Source: Cryobacterium sp. Y29 (GTDB taxonomy: Bacteria > Actinomycetota > Actinomycetes > Actinomycetales > Microbacteriaceae). From it: a stretch of 64,000 bases of DNA. The stretch covers positions 190,177 to 254,176 of the forward strand of contig NZ_PJJN01000034.1 of NCBI RefSeq assembly GCF_002929825.1. The letters run 5' to 3'. Positions 45,706-53,863 of this stretch are shown here, in pieces. The number at the start of each line of letters is the position of its first letter. Within the stretch, counting starts at the first letter, position 1. The translations under genes were made by a program, and so were the position numbers. Under the pieces are notes generated by a model. That model worked only from the letters and a program-made list of their open reading frames with translations. It ran no database searches and was not told the DNA's origin.

Positions 45706-45796
45706 TGTTCAAGCGTATAGCCTGAGAGGGCGCTCGTTTGGGCAAATCGCACGCTGCTGGTAAATGCGCGGCCGCAAGTTTTGAGAAAGGATGCCG

Positions 45797-46651
45797 GTGA
45801 GCTTTTCTATCGCCTTCGTCGCCGGTGTCACCCCCACCAAATGGACCCGCATCTGGGGCGACCGTCGCCCCGACGTGCCGCTCACAGTGTTTCGCACCGA
45901 GGCCGCTGAGCAGATTTCAGTGCTGCACGACGGTCGGGCCGAAGTCAGCCTCGTGCGACTCCCGATCGATGACACCAACCTGAGCGTCATCAACCTGTAC
46001 AACGAGATTCCCGTCGTGGTCGCGTCGAAGGATCACGTCATCGAGCAGTCTGAGACCGTACTGCTGGCCGATCTGGCCGACGAACACCTGCTGCAGAACC
46101 CCGATGACGTGCCCGAGTGGCGCGACATTGCCGCGGAGGTGCGCGACGGCAGCCGTCGGCTCCTGCCGTTGATGCGAGACCTCGACGAGACCATGGAGCA
46201 GGTCGCTGCCGGCGTCGGCATCATCATCGTGCCGCACTCGATTGCCCGGCTGTACGGCCGCAAAGACGTCATCTCCCGCCCGGTCACCGACGTGGCCGAC
46301 ACCCAGATCGCCCTCGCCTGGATCACCCGGGAGACCACCGACGACATCGAAGAGTTCATCGGCATCGTGCGCGGGCGCTCCAAGGCGAGTTCGCGAACGG
46401 ATGCCGGCCCGCCCGCTGCGGCCGACGCCGCCGCGACCGCAGCTGGAGAGCAGCCCGAGGTTTCAAGCGATGGCCGCCCGCAAAAGCCACCGCGCAAACC
46501 GAAGAAGACCGATAAAGCGAAGGCCGCTGCGAAGGCCATTCGGGTTGCCGCCGCAAAAGCGAAACCTGCTGTGCGCAAGAGAACCGAGAGCGCCCCCGGC
46601 CGAACCCGGCCGACCAAGAACCCCAACAAGGGCAAAGGCCGCGGGCACTAA
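45797..46651 (+). CDS. LysR-type substrate-binding-domain protein lacking the DNA-binding domain
   Basis: The 284-residue protein begins directly in a LysR effector domain (FSIAFVAGVTPTKW, DEHLLQNPDDVPEWRD, GVGIIIVPHSIARLYGRKDV) and has no winged helix-turn-helix ahead of it. After residue 195 comes an Ala/Pro/Lys-rich, strongly basic tail of about 90 residues. The GTG at 45797 is chosen because AAAGG stands six bases upstream; an ATG at 45791 is too close to that site. It is divergent from DUF5997 and may work with it as a split regulator, with the basic tail perhaps touching DNA (inference). Confidence 0.85.
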   Translation: MSFSIAFVAGVTPTKWTRIWGDRRPDVPLTVFRTEAAEQISVLHDGRAEVSLVRLPIDDTNLSVINLYNEIPVVVASKDHVIEQSETVLLADLADEHLLQNPDDVPEWRDIAAEVRDGSRRLLPLMRDLDETMEQVAAGVGIIIVPHSIARLYGRKDVISRPVTDVADTQIALAWITRETTDDIEEFIGIVRGRSKASSRTDAGPPAAADAAATAAGEQPEVSSDGRPQKPPRKPKKTDKAKAAAKAIRVAAAKAKPAVRKRTESAPGRTRPTKNPNKGKGRGH

Positions 46652-46655
46652 GAAA

Positions 46656-47054
46656 CTACGGGTTCTGGAGCACCGACAAAATATTGCCGGCGGGGTCGGT
46701 GAACCAGGCAATATCGGGGCCTGCTCCGGTGCCGGCCGCGATGCCTTTGTCATTTTGCTCGAAACCGTCATAGCGCAAAAACTCCACACCGCGCTCGGTG
46801 AGTTCGTCGACGGTCGCATTGAGATTGACGACCGCGAAATTGAGAATCGTATAGGTGGCCGGCACGAAATCCGGCTTCGGGTAGGCGATGACCGGTGCGC
46901 CGCCGGGAAGGGCGATGCTCAGCATCCCCATCTCCTCGACCTTGACCTCAAGGCCGAGGGTTTCGGCGTAGAAGGTGCGCGCAGCATCGAGGTCGGAAAC
47001 CGCGAATCCGCTGAAGCCGGCAACGATTCCGACGTTGTGCTCGGTCTGGGACAT
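46656..47054 (-). CDS. VOC family (glyoxalase/bleomycin resistance) protein
   Basis: The 132-residue protein is a vicinal-oxygen-chelate fold: GFSGFAVSDLDAARTFYAETLGLEV at the start, TILNFAVVNLNATVDELTERGVEF in the middle and DIAWFTDPAGNILSVLQ at the end. It is small and cytoplasmic. No metal ligand set of glyoxalase I is complete, so it may be a binding protein or a dioxygenase-like enzyme. It is the last gene before the ABC exporter, with the same orientation and a 31-base gap. Confidence 0.85.
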   Translation of the reverse strand: MSQTEHNVGIVAGFSGFAVSDLDAARTFYAETLGLEVKVEEMGMLSIALPGGAPVIAYPKPDFVPATYTILNFAVVNLNATVDELTERGVEFLRYDGFEQNDKGIAAGTGAGPDIAWFTDPAGNILSVLQNP

Positions 47055-47085
47055 GAGTGACTCCTTCAGTCGGAACAGTACTCGA

Positions 47086-48063
47086 TCAGCGGGAGCTGAT
47101 CGAGGCGAACTTGCGAATACACAGCGGCACGAATACCAGCAACATCACAGTGATGCCGATGAGTACGGTCAGGACAGGGTTTTGCATGGTCCAGATATCA
47201 GGCACCGGCGCGGTGCCCAGGTTGCCGAACAGCTGCCGCACGGCCTGTACGAGCGACGACACCGGGTTCCACTCGGCAAAGACACGAAGCGGCGTCGGCA
47301 GGGTCTCGCTCGGTACGAACGCGTTCGACACGAAGGTCAGCGGGAAGAGGATGAGGAACGACGCATTGTTGATGACCTCCGGGCTTTTCACACTCATACC
47401 GAGCAGCGCCATCACCCAGCTGAAGGCGTAACCGAACAGCAGCAACAAGCCGACTCCCGCCAGGAATTCAGGCGCCGAGGTGTTGACCCGCCAACCAACC
47501 GCGAGGCCGGTCGCCATCATGATGATCATGGAGATGGTGTTCAGCGCGAGGTCGCCATTCGTTCGACCGATGAGTACAGCGGATGCGTTCATCGGCAAGC
47601 TCCGAAAGCGGTCGATGATGCCTTCCTTGAGATCGAGTGCCATGGCCGCGCCGGAGAACGTCGCCCCGAACACGACCGTCTGCGCGAAAATGCCCGCCAT
47701 CAGAAACTGCGTGTAGTCGCTGCCCTGGACCGCGATCGCTCCGCCGTACACCTGGCTGAACAACAGTACGAACATGATCGGCTGGATCACCGCGAAGACG
47801 AGCATGTCGGGCGAACGCTTGATCTTGATGAGGTTGCGTTTGGTGACCGTCCAGCCGTCGGAGTACCAGAGAGAAAGCGGATTCCAGGAAGGAAGCGGGG
47901 GCAGTGTGCCCACTCGAGATTCATTTCGCTCGCGGGCCGGCTCGTTTTCGGCGGGCTCAGACCGTAACGGCTCAAGTGTGACGGGCTCGGGTGTGACGGG
48001 CTCAAGTGTGACGGGCTCGGGTGTGACGGGCTCGGGCCTCACGGCGGAGTGTCGGGGGCTCAT
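47086..48063 (-). CDS. ABC-2 type exporter permease (DrrB-like)
   Basis: The 325-residue protein has an extended N terminus with four Pro-Val-Thr-x-Glu-Pro repeats (residues 5-40), then six membrane helices of the ABC-2 type with the usual start WYSDGWTVTKRNLIKIKRSPDMLVFAVIQPI in outline. Family members export antibiotics or lipids as a pair with a DrrA-type ATPase. The start overlaps the ATPase stop by four bases. The repeats are encoded by an 18-base tandem array and are unusual for the family. Confidence 0.9.
   Translation of the reverse strand: MSPRHSAVRPEPVTPEPVTLEPVTPEPVTLEPLRSEPAENEPARERNESRVGTLPPLPSWNPLSLWYSDGWTVTKRNLIKIKRSPDMLVFAVIQPIMFVLLFSQVYGGAIAVQGSDYTQFLMAGIFAQTVVFGATFSGAAMALDLKEGIIDRFRSLPMNASAVLIGRTNGDLALNTISMIIMMATGLAVGWRVNTSAPEFLAGVGLLLLFGYAFSWVMALLGMSVKSPEVINNASFLILFPLTFVSNAFVPSETLPTPLRVFAEWNPVSSLVQAVRQLFGNLGTAPVPDIWTMQNPVLTVLIGITVMLLVFVPLCIRKFASISSR
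47968..48037. repeat. 18-base tandem repeat at the permease N terminus
   Basis: About four units of the form cgggctc(aa/gg)gtgtga follow one another, alternating between two versions so that the full period is 36 bases. They encode alternating PVT-LEP and PVT-PEP peptides in the cytoplasmic leader of the permease. The unit length keeps the frame, so strain variation in copy number is expected. Confidence 0.8.
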
Positions 48064-49127
48064 GTCACCTTCTCCACATCAGAGGCGTCCGCATCCGCCG
48101 CGCGTTTCTGCGCGCGCTTGGCCTGCGCTCGCTTCGACAGCTTGGGGCCGCTGGCATTCGTGTCGTTGTCGGTAACGGTGAGATCGGCTTTGTGCCCGGT
48201 CAGCCTGAGGAATACGTCATCGAGGGTGGGGCGGCGCATGCCGGCATCGTGCAGGTTGACCTCTGCCGCACGGAGGTCGGAGAGCATGTTCTGCAGCGCA
48301 GTCGGGCCGTCCGTGACGGCAACCTCGACTCCGCGGCCGTCGGTCGACACCGAGGGCTCGCCCGAGCCGTGGCGGGCCAGGATCTCGCAGGCAGTCCCGA
48401 CGTCGGTGGCATCGACCAGGGCCACCACCACGCGGTGCCCACCGATCTGGGCTTTGAGCTGATCTGAGGTGCCCTCGGCAATGACTCGGCCGTCGTCGAT
48501 CACGACGATGTCATCGGCGAGTTGGTCGGCTTCTTCGAGGTATTGCGTCGTCAGCAGCACGGTCGTGCCGTCGGCGACGAGACGCTTGATGACATCCCAC
48601 AGGGCGATGCGGCTGCGCGGGTCGAGTCCGGTCGTCGGTTCGTCGAGAAAGAGTATCTTGGGGTTGATGACCAGGGCGCCGGCGAGGTCGATGCGCCGCC
48701 GCATACCGCCGGAGAATCCCTTGACGGGCCGGTTGCCAGCGGCGGTCAGCTCGAACAGGTCGATGAGTTCCTGAGCCCGTCTGCGCGCGGCCGCGCCACC
48801 GAGGTGGTACAGGCGGCCGACCATCTCCAGGTTCTCGAATCCGGTCAGGTTCTCGTCGACCGCTGCGTACTGGCCGGAGACCCCGATAATGCGTCGCACC
48901 GATTTCGGGTGGCGGATGATGTCGATTCCGTCGATGACGGCCGTGCCGGTATCCGGCCTGATCAGGGTCGTGAGCATCTTCACGACCGTTGTCTTTCCGG
49001 CGCCGTTCGGGCCGAGCAGGGCTTTGACCGTGCCACGGGGAACCTGCAGGTCGAGCCCGGCGAGCGCGTGCACCGGCCCGCTCTTGGACTGGTAGGTCTT
49101 GGTCAGGCCTTGGGCCTCAATGATCAC
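48060..49127 (-). CDS. ABC exporter ATPase (daunorubicin-resistance DrrA type)
   Basis: The 355-residue ATPase has Walker A LLGPNGAGKTTVVKML, signature FSGGMRRRIDLAGAL, Walker B ILFLDEPTTGLDPRSR and switch LLTTQYLEEADQLADDI, followed by a C-terminal domain of the DrrA type and a Lys/Arg/Ala-rich tail. The GTG at 49127 (VIIEAQGLTKTY) is preferred: it begins the conserved domain and has AAGGA nine bases upstream. It drives the permease encoded downstream. Substrate is unknown. Confidence 0.93.
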   Translation of the reverse strand: MIIEAQGLTKTYQSKSGPVHALAGLDLQVPRGTVKALLGPNGAGKTTVVKMLTTLIRPDTGTAVIDGIDIIRHPKSVRRIIGVSGQYAAVDENLTGFENLEMVGRLYHLGGAAARRRAQELIDLFELTAAGNRPVKGFSGGMRRRIDLAGALVINPKILFLDEPTTGLDPRSRIALWDVIKRLVADGTTVLLTTQYLEEADQLADDIVVIDDGRVIAEGTSDQLKAQIGGHRVVVALVDATDVGTACEILARHGSGEPSVSTDGRGVEVAVTDGPTALQNMLSDLRAAEVNLHDAGMRRPTLDDVFLRLTGHKADLTVTDNDTNASGPKLSKRAQAKRAQKRAADADASDVEKVT

Positions 49128-49420
49128 GAAATCGGTTCCTTGCCTGGATATCGAGAAATTGCGCAGATGTCGAATCGTCTTACCTGCGATGTTAACCGGG
49201 CCGGATTCCTTTGACAACCGATGTCTCGCACGAGGGCCCGGCGCTACGCCGCCAACGCCAGCCCGGGGTGACCCAATGGGCGCTCCCTGTGAGAATCTCA
49301 GAATCATGGTCTATTTCTGGCAGCAACCACGGAGGACGCTATGCACTGCCAATGAATCGGCTCGAGAAGCTGAACACCTGTCACTATTTGGTCAGGGAAA
49401 CACCCCTCGGAGAGGTATTT
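49128..49420. promoter_or_regulatory. Divergent region between the ABC exporter and a membrane protein gene
   Basis: About 290 bases separate the two starts. It should carry both promoters. The last 60 bases are AT-richer, and GGAGAGG lies five bases before the start at 49421. No palindrome or small gene stands out, and frames crossing it have no family resemblance. Confidence 0.4.
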
Positions 49421-49882
49421 ATGTCAACGACCACCACGCAATCAACTGAGAAATACGTGCAGTCCACCGCGCTGCACCGGGAGAACACGGGCGAGCGCAT
49501 GATCCACCAGAGCCTGCTTGTGCGCCGCATCACTGTCGGACTTTCACTCGCCGTCGTGGGGGCGATCCACATCCTTGATCTGCCCGGTAAATTCAGCGAA
49601 ACTCCGTATCTGGCGGTCGCCTATATCGGGATCATCCTCGTCGCGGCCGTCCTCGTTGAGCGGGTACTGGTTGTCGGGTCGAGAATTGATTTTCTCGCCG
49701 CCGCCACGCTGTCGGCAGCCGTCATCATCGGCTTCATCGTCAATCGCACCGTGGGTATGCCGATGGCCACGGGTGACATTGGAAACTGGCTGGAACCGCT
49801 CGGTCTGCTCTCACTCGCCGTCGAGGGCTTTGTCATCTGGCAAGCACTCGTCGCCGTCGCACTACACCGCAGTCGGCGCTAG
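49421..49882 (+). CDS. Small four-helix membrane protein of unknown function
   Basis: This 153-residue protein has a polar, Thr-rich N terminus (about 40 residues) and four hydrophobic segments (about 45-62, 70-90, 95-115 and 128-148). Short loops contain LDLPGKFSETPYLA and VNRTVGMPMATGDIGNWLEPLG, which are conserved-looking. The start is fixed by GGAGAGG five bases before ATG 49421. No family is recognised; similar small integral proteins are common in this order. Confidence 0.75.
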   Translation: MSTTTTQSTEKYVQSTALHRENTGERMIHQSLLVRRITVGLSLAVVGAIHILDLPGKFSETPYLAVAYIGIILVAAVLVERVLVVGSRIDFLAAATLSAAVIIGFIVNRTVGMPMATGDIGNWLEPLGLLSLAVEGFVIWQALVAVALHRSRR

Positions 49883-49939
49883 CGCGACGACTGAGACGAC
49901 CATCGATTGGCCGAAACTCTCGCTCAAGCAGAGTCGCTC

Positions 49940-51226
49940 CTACAGCCGGGCGAGGCGCTCGATGTCTTCGAGGAACTCGGCTGCGACCTCGTCGGACACG
50001 GTTCGGCGGGTTTCGGAGATTGCGACCTCATAATCTTCGGTGCTGGGGCCGTTGATAGCGGGCCCAGCACCGGCTTTGTAGAGAGCTTTCTCAAGCGCGT
50101 GCTGGGAGGCCCGATGGGCGGCGTATTCGACGTCGGCCGGGGAGAACCCGTCGCTCTGCTCGACCAGAATCGCGAGATCGACCTCCCCCGATACGGCGTC
50201 GGGAATGTAGCGTTCCCAGATGGCTTGGCGGGCGGCGACATCCGGCAGCCCGATCGGTACAACGTAGTCGAAGCGTCCGTGGCGAAGGAAGGCGGAGTCG
50301 AGTGCGCGAATGAAGTTCGTCGCACAGACCAGCAGGCGACCGGGTTGTTCGCGAAATGCCGGGATGATCTTGAGCAGTTCGTTGGTCACGCCCTGCATAG
50401 CCGAGGGCGGTTCGCCGGAGCGCTGGGCGGCGATCTCCTCGACCTCGTCGATGAACACGACCGCATGTTCGAGCTCGGCGATCTTCAAAAAGGTTTCCCG
50501 CAGCGCGCCAGCGAGGCCCTGCGGGTCGGTGGCGAGGCGGGAGGGGAAGACCTCGACGAAAGACCACTCCAGGCGGGAGGCGATCGCCTTGGCGAAGGTG
50601 GTCTTGCCCGTGCCCGGAGGGCCGAACAGTACGACGGCTTTGGGCGGCGATACACCGTACTGCTCAGCGAGTTCGGGCTTGGCCAAGGGCATGACCAAAC
50701 GGCGCTCAAGCAGTTCCTTCTCACGCTCCATCCCGCCGACCTTCTGCCACAGGTCGCGCGGCAGTACGCGTCCGCCCAGCTCACCGAGCAGTTTGAGCTC
50801 CTCCCGCTGCACGGGAATGTGCCGCTCGAAGTAGCGCAGGTTCTTCTTCACCTCGAACCCGCGATTGAGAAAGGGATCGACGTTCGTCTCTGATTCGGGC
50901 ATGAGCGCTGACAGTTTGGTCATGCCGTGCGGGGCCATGCGGCTCTCGAGGGCAGCGAGCATGGCCGTGCCGATCCCCTGGCTCTGCCAGCTTTCGGCGG
51001 TTGCCAAAAAAACGATCCAGCCTTGCGCGTGAGCAGCGCGGCCGACGGCTGCGCCGACGACCTCCTCGCCGTGCACCGCTACGACGGCGTGATCCTTCTG
51101 GCAGGAGGCGAGCACCTCGGAGAGGCCGTAGACCGGCTCTGTGTCTGAGGCCTTGATCTCTTCCCACAGACGCAAAATGCCGTCCAGATCGTCGGAGTGA
51201 AAGTCGCGCAGTCGCCAGCCAGTCAT
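49940..51226 (-). CDS. GNAT acetyltransferase - AAA+ ATPase fusion
   Basis: The 428-residue protein joins two domains in one frame. Residues 1-145 form a GNAT domain (LRDFHSDDLDGILRLWEEI, VVAVHGEEVVGAAVG, ESWQSQGIGTAMLAALE with the acetyl-CoA loop QSQGIG). Residues 165-428 form an AAA+ ATPase of the FtsH/Cdc48/spastin-like class: GPPGTGKTTFAKAIA (Walker A near 205), HAVVFIDEVEEIAAQ (Walker B), LVCATNFIRALDSAFLRHGRFD (sensor 1 and arginine finger). The ATG at 51226 begins the GNAT domain. An ATP-driven remodeller that acetylates or recognises a target is inferred; no partner gene is nearby. Confidence 0.92.
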   Translation of the reverse strand: MTGWRLRDFHSDDLDGILRLWEEIKASDTEPVYGLSEVLASCQKDHAVVAVHGEEVVGAAVGRAAHAQGWIVFLATAESWQSQGIGTAMLAALESRMAPHGMTKLSALMPESETNVDPFLNRGFEVKKNLRYFERHIPVQREELKLLGELGGRVLPRDLWQKVGGMEREKELLERRLVMPLAKPELAEQYGVSPPKAVVLFGPPGTGKTTFAKAIASRLEWSFVEVFPSRLATDPQGLAGALRETFLKIAELEHAVVFIDEVEEIAAQRSGEPPSAMQGVTNELLKIIPAFREQPGRLLVCATNFIRALDSAFLRHGRFDYVVPIGLPDVAARQAIWERYIPDAVSGEVDLAILVEQSDGFSPADVEYAAHRASQHALEKALYKAGAGPAINGPSTEDYEVAISETRRTVSDEVAAEFLEDIERLARL

Positions 51227-51272
51227 CGTGATCCTCGCATCATTGGGTGTGCAGCCAATCTATTACATGCGA

Positions 51273-52972
51273 TCAGGCGTGAAATGCGGCGACGAGAATG
51301 CGAGGCAGTTTGCGCGCGGAGGGATGGGCGGCGAATTCGGTCAGCAGGCGGGCTGTGCGCACGCCGCTTCTAGCCGACACGAACCACGGCGGCTTGGGTA
51401 GCAGCGCCCACTCGGCGTGGGCGACCGAGCGTGGAAACGGGCGAAACGGACCGCGCACCACGGTGCGCTCCACCTCATCAAGAAGGAGCGCGTTATGGAC
51501 CACTCCGATGCCGCTCTGTATCTTATCGAGGGTGTGCCCTGGGAAAGCGCCCCACGGTGCCGCCGCCGAGAGAAAGCCGACGCCGGTCCAGACGTTGATC
51601 GCGATGGTTCCATACTGCAGGCGCGTAACGGCCTGTTCAAACCCCGGGCCAAGCCGCCGAATGGTACTCGGCAACCCGATAATAGTCACACCGAGAGTGC
51701 CGAGAAAATCACGATTAACGGTCCGAACGGCGGCGTCAAGATAGGCCTGATCATCCCCCGGCAATTCGACGACGCCGAGCACGGGTGCAAAGTATTCCGT
51801 TGTCAGCATATTTTCTGTGGAAGAAGATGCGGCAAAATTCGCCACATCTACGAGCAGGCGCCCGCCGGGAATCGGCTGCGCGGCCGGGTAGGCAACGCGG
51901 GCCGCTCGCATCCGCTCGTCGCTGCCGGGGTACCAGGCCGGTCGTGTCGGCGCGGCAGCGAGGGCAGCGGCGACCGCGGCGAGAAATGCGTGCTTCTGCG
52001 GCCAGGCGGCGCTCAGCACGAGCACCTGCCCGGCGATGCAGTTGTAGCCGCCGTTATGCAGCCGCATGGTGGCCACGTGTTCGGCCTGGTATCGCAGGTC
52101 CTTGGGGCTCCACCGGCCGGGCAGCACGATGATCGGAGATACTCCGCCGAGTTCGCTGCTGATCGGTTTACCGAGACGGGGAGTCTTGGACCCACCGAAC
52201 ACGATGGCGTCGTGGGTGGTCGCGCTACCGGTGATGTGCACATGGCTGATGTCCACGTGGTGGGCCAGGTAGTGACCCACGTCGGCGCCGCCGGTGACGA
52301 TGCGCAGCAGGCCCTGCGCGATGAGCGGGGCGAGAGCCGCCCGATAGATCGGCAGTAGTCCGTCGAAGGTGGGGTTGAGTTTGAGTATTGAGACCCGATT
52401 GTGCGCCACGAGCTCGTACAGCACATCGAGCGGGGCGATCGAGCTGATGTTGCCGGCACCGAGCACGAGACCGACCCCGCCGGTCGCTGTCGGAGCGAGC
52501 TGGCCCAAGCCGGCCGATACACGGGCCCGCCGCACAGTGACGCCCGGCCGCAGCCAGGCCCGGGCACTGAATCCGTGGAGCAGCAGCCCATCCCACGCAT
52601 TAGGGGCAATACGGAAACCGTGACGCGACCGCCCGGCGCGCGCTCCAATCTCTGGCCGGCGAGCGGGCTGCGCCCGGAAGCGAGCGCCCGCAGAGTGCGG
52701 CCGAGCGCATTCAACGTGGTGAGCACCCCGTACGGTCCGGTCAGCCATTCTTCGCCGATCAGCAGCGACGAGGAATCTAGACCTTTGGCACGAGCCGCAG
52801 CAGCCACCCACCGCTCGGCCTCGTCAGAAACGGATACTGCGGTGCGCGCCAGCAGATCGCTACGCGCTGCGAGCGGGGTCACCCCCCACTGCACGCTTCC
52901 TGCAGCCAACTCGGCGATCGCGAGGTCGAGCTGTGACGTGTTGAGGTCAGCGCGGTCTGCCGTCGTGGACAT
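51273..52972 (-). pseudogene. Aldehyde dehydrogenase family gene broken by one frameshift
   Basis: An N-terminal part (ATG 52972, MSTTADRADL to GGRVTVSV) and a C-terminal part (NAWDGLLLHGFSARAW to the stop at 51273) read as one aldehyde dehydrogenase-superfamily protein of about 565 residues, but they lie in different frames. The change falls near 52595-52620. The catalytic-type Cys lies in NGGYNCIAGQ, and HITGSATTHDAIVFGG and ELGGVSPIIVLPGRW are intact. One missing base would restore the frame. It could be a real pseudogene or a sequencing error. It is divergent from the zinc-ribbon/MarR promoter region on its upstream side. Confidence 0.85.
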
Positions 52973-53063
52973 TGATCTCCCGTGATTGGCGCCCAGACTC
53001 ACCCGGGGCAGATAACTGGTGCCTGGCGGACGTCTGCGCCCGGCATCCGCGCGAGGCGGCTGG

Positions 53064-53306
53064 CTAGGGCAGGGCTACCGGACAGTGGAGCTGGGTACGC
53101 TCGCCACTGCGGTCGATGTCGTGCTGGTCCATTGGCTGGGCGCAGACCGGACAGACACGCACGGGCGCAGGCTGTGCGCGGAGCAGATCGGACCCGCTCA
53201 AACCAACCGGCGGCGGTCCGAGAATGGGAAACAGGCGACCGTTCAGCCAGGCAGTGAAGCCGCCGGGTCCTGTGCCGAACGAAAAGGGTATCTTGCCGTG
53301 TATCAT
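53064..53306 (-). CDS. Small zinc-ribbon protein divergent from the MarR regulator
   Basis: The 80-residue protein begins MIHGKIPFSFGTGPGGFTAW and ends with a zinc-ribbon-like CPVCAQPMDQHDI...LHCPV. I recall small actinobacterial proteins with a similar layout, GTGPxGF then CPxC, but can name no function. The ATG at 53306 has no ribosome site; the tiny gap to the palindrome at 53311-53324 fits a leaderless message (inference). Alternative starts are ATG 53333 and TTG 53342. It reads toward the broken aldehyde dehydrogenase gene. Confidence 0.6.
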   Translation of the reverse strand: MIHGKIPFSFGTGPGGFTAWLNGRLFPILGPPPVGLSGSDLLRAQPAPVRVCPVCAQPMDQHDIDRSGERTQLHCPVALP

Positions 53307-53310
53307 AACT

Positions 53311-53324
53311 GTTAGTGTACTAAC
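53311..53324. promoter_or_regulatory. Palindromic operator candidate between the zinc-ribbon and MarR genes
   Basis: Six-base arms gttagt and actaac around a central gt lie only four bases before the zinc-ribbon start and about 40 bases before the MarR start. The surrounding 30 bases are the most AT-rich in the area. MarR-family regulators commonly bind such palindromes in a shared divergent promoter, so autorepression of the regulator and control of the zinc-ribbon gene are inferred. Confidence 0.65.
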
Positions 53325-53363
53325 TAAAGACATAAAGGACAACGGGCCGAAAAGGGGACACCC

Positions 53364-53822
53364 ATGACATCGTCAACGCTTGACAACCCCCTCGCCCTCG
53401 ACAACCCCCTTGCCCTCGACAACCAGGTCTGCTTCGCCCTGGCCATCGCCTCGCGCAACGTCATAGCCCTCTATCGGCCCATTCTGGAGCCACTCGGGCT
53501 TACGCACCCGCAGTATCTGGTCATGCTCGCTCTGTGGGACGAGAGCCCGCGCACACTCAAGGGCCTCGGCCAGACTCTCCGCCTCGAGCCGGCGACTCTC
53601 TCCCCCCTGCTCAAGCGGCTCGAAGCCACCGGCTACGTGCGGCGGCAACGCCGGGAGGCCGACGAACGAACGCTCGATATCACGCTGACCGACCGCGGAC
53701 ATGACCTGCGGGCGGTGGCTGAAACCATCCCGCCGCGGGTCGTCGAAGCGCTCAACCTGCCGCTGGACGACCTGCTTCGCCTGCGCGATGCACTGCACGG
53801 GGTTATCGTCGCGACGTCCTGA
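53364..53822 (+). CDS. MarR-family regulator, OhrR-like with N-terminal Cys
   Basis: The 152-residue winged-helix protein has LDNQVCFALAIASR at residues 18-31, with Cys23 where OhrR regulators hold their peroxide-sensing Cys, followed by LTHPQYLVMLALWDES, the recognition region LRLEPATLSPLLKRLEATGYVRR and the wing RREADERTLDITLT. It therefore probably responds to organic hydroperoxides, though no ohr gene is in view. AGGGG lies seven bases before ATG 53364. The N terminus has a duplicated LDNPLA unit from an 18-base repeat (53379-53424). Confidence 0.9.
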   Translation: MTSSTLDNPLALDNPLALDNQVCFALAIASRNVIALYRPILEPLGLTHPQYLVMLALWDESPRTLKGLGQTLRLEPATLSPLLKRLEATGYVRRQRREADERTLDITLTDRGHDLRAVAETIPPRVVEALNLPLDDLLRLRDALHGVIVATS

Positions 53823-53863
53823 CCCGCCGGCGCCAGCTGGACAGATACCGCTTGGGGGCCGGC

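Noticed and set aside
52595-52620. Programmed -1 frameshift in the aldehyde dehydrogenase gene
   Set aside because: No X-XXY-YYZ slippery heptamer or strong downstream structure is visible. A mutation or sequencing error explains it better.
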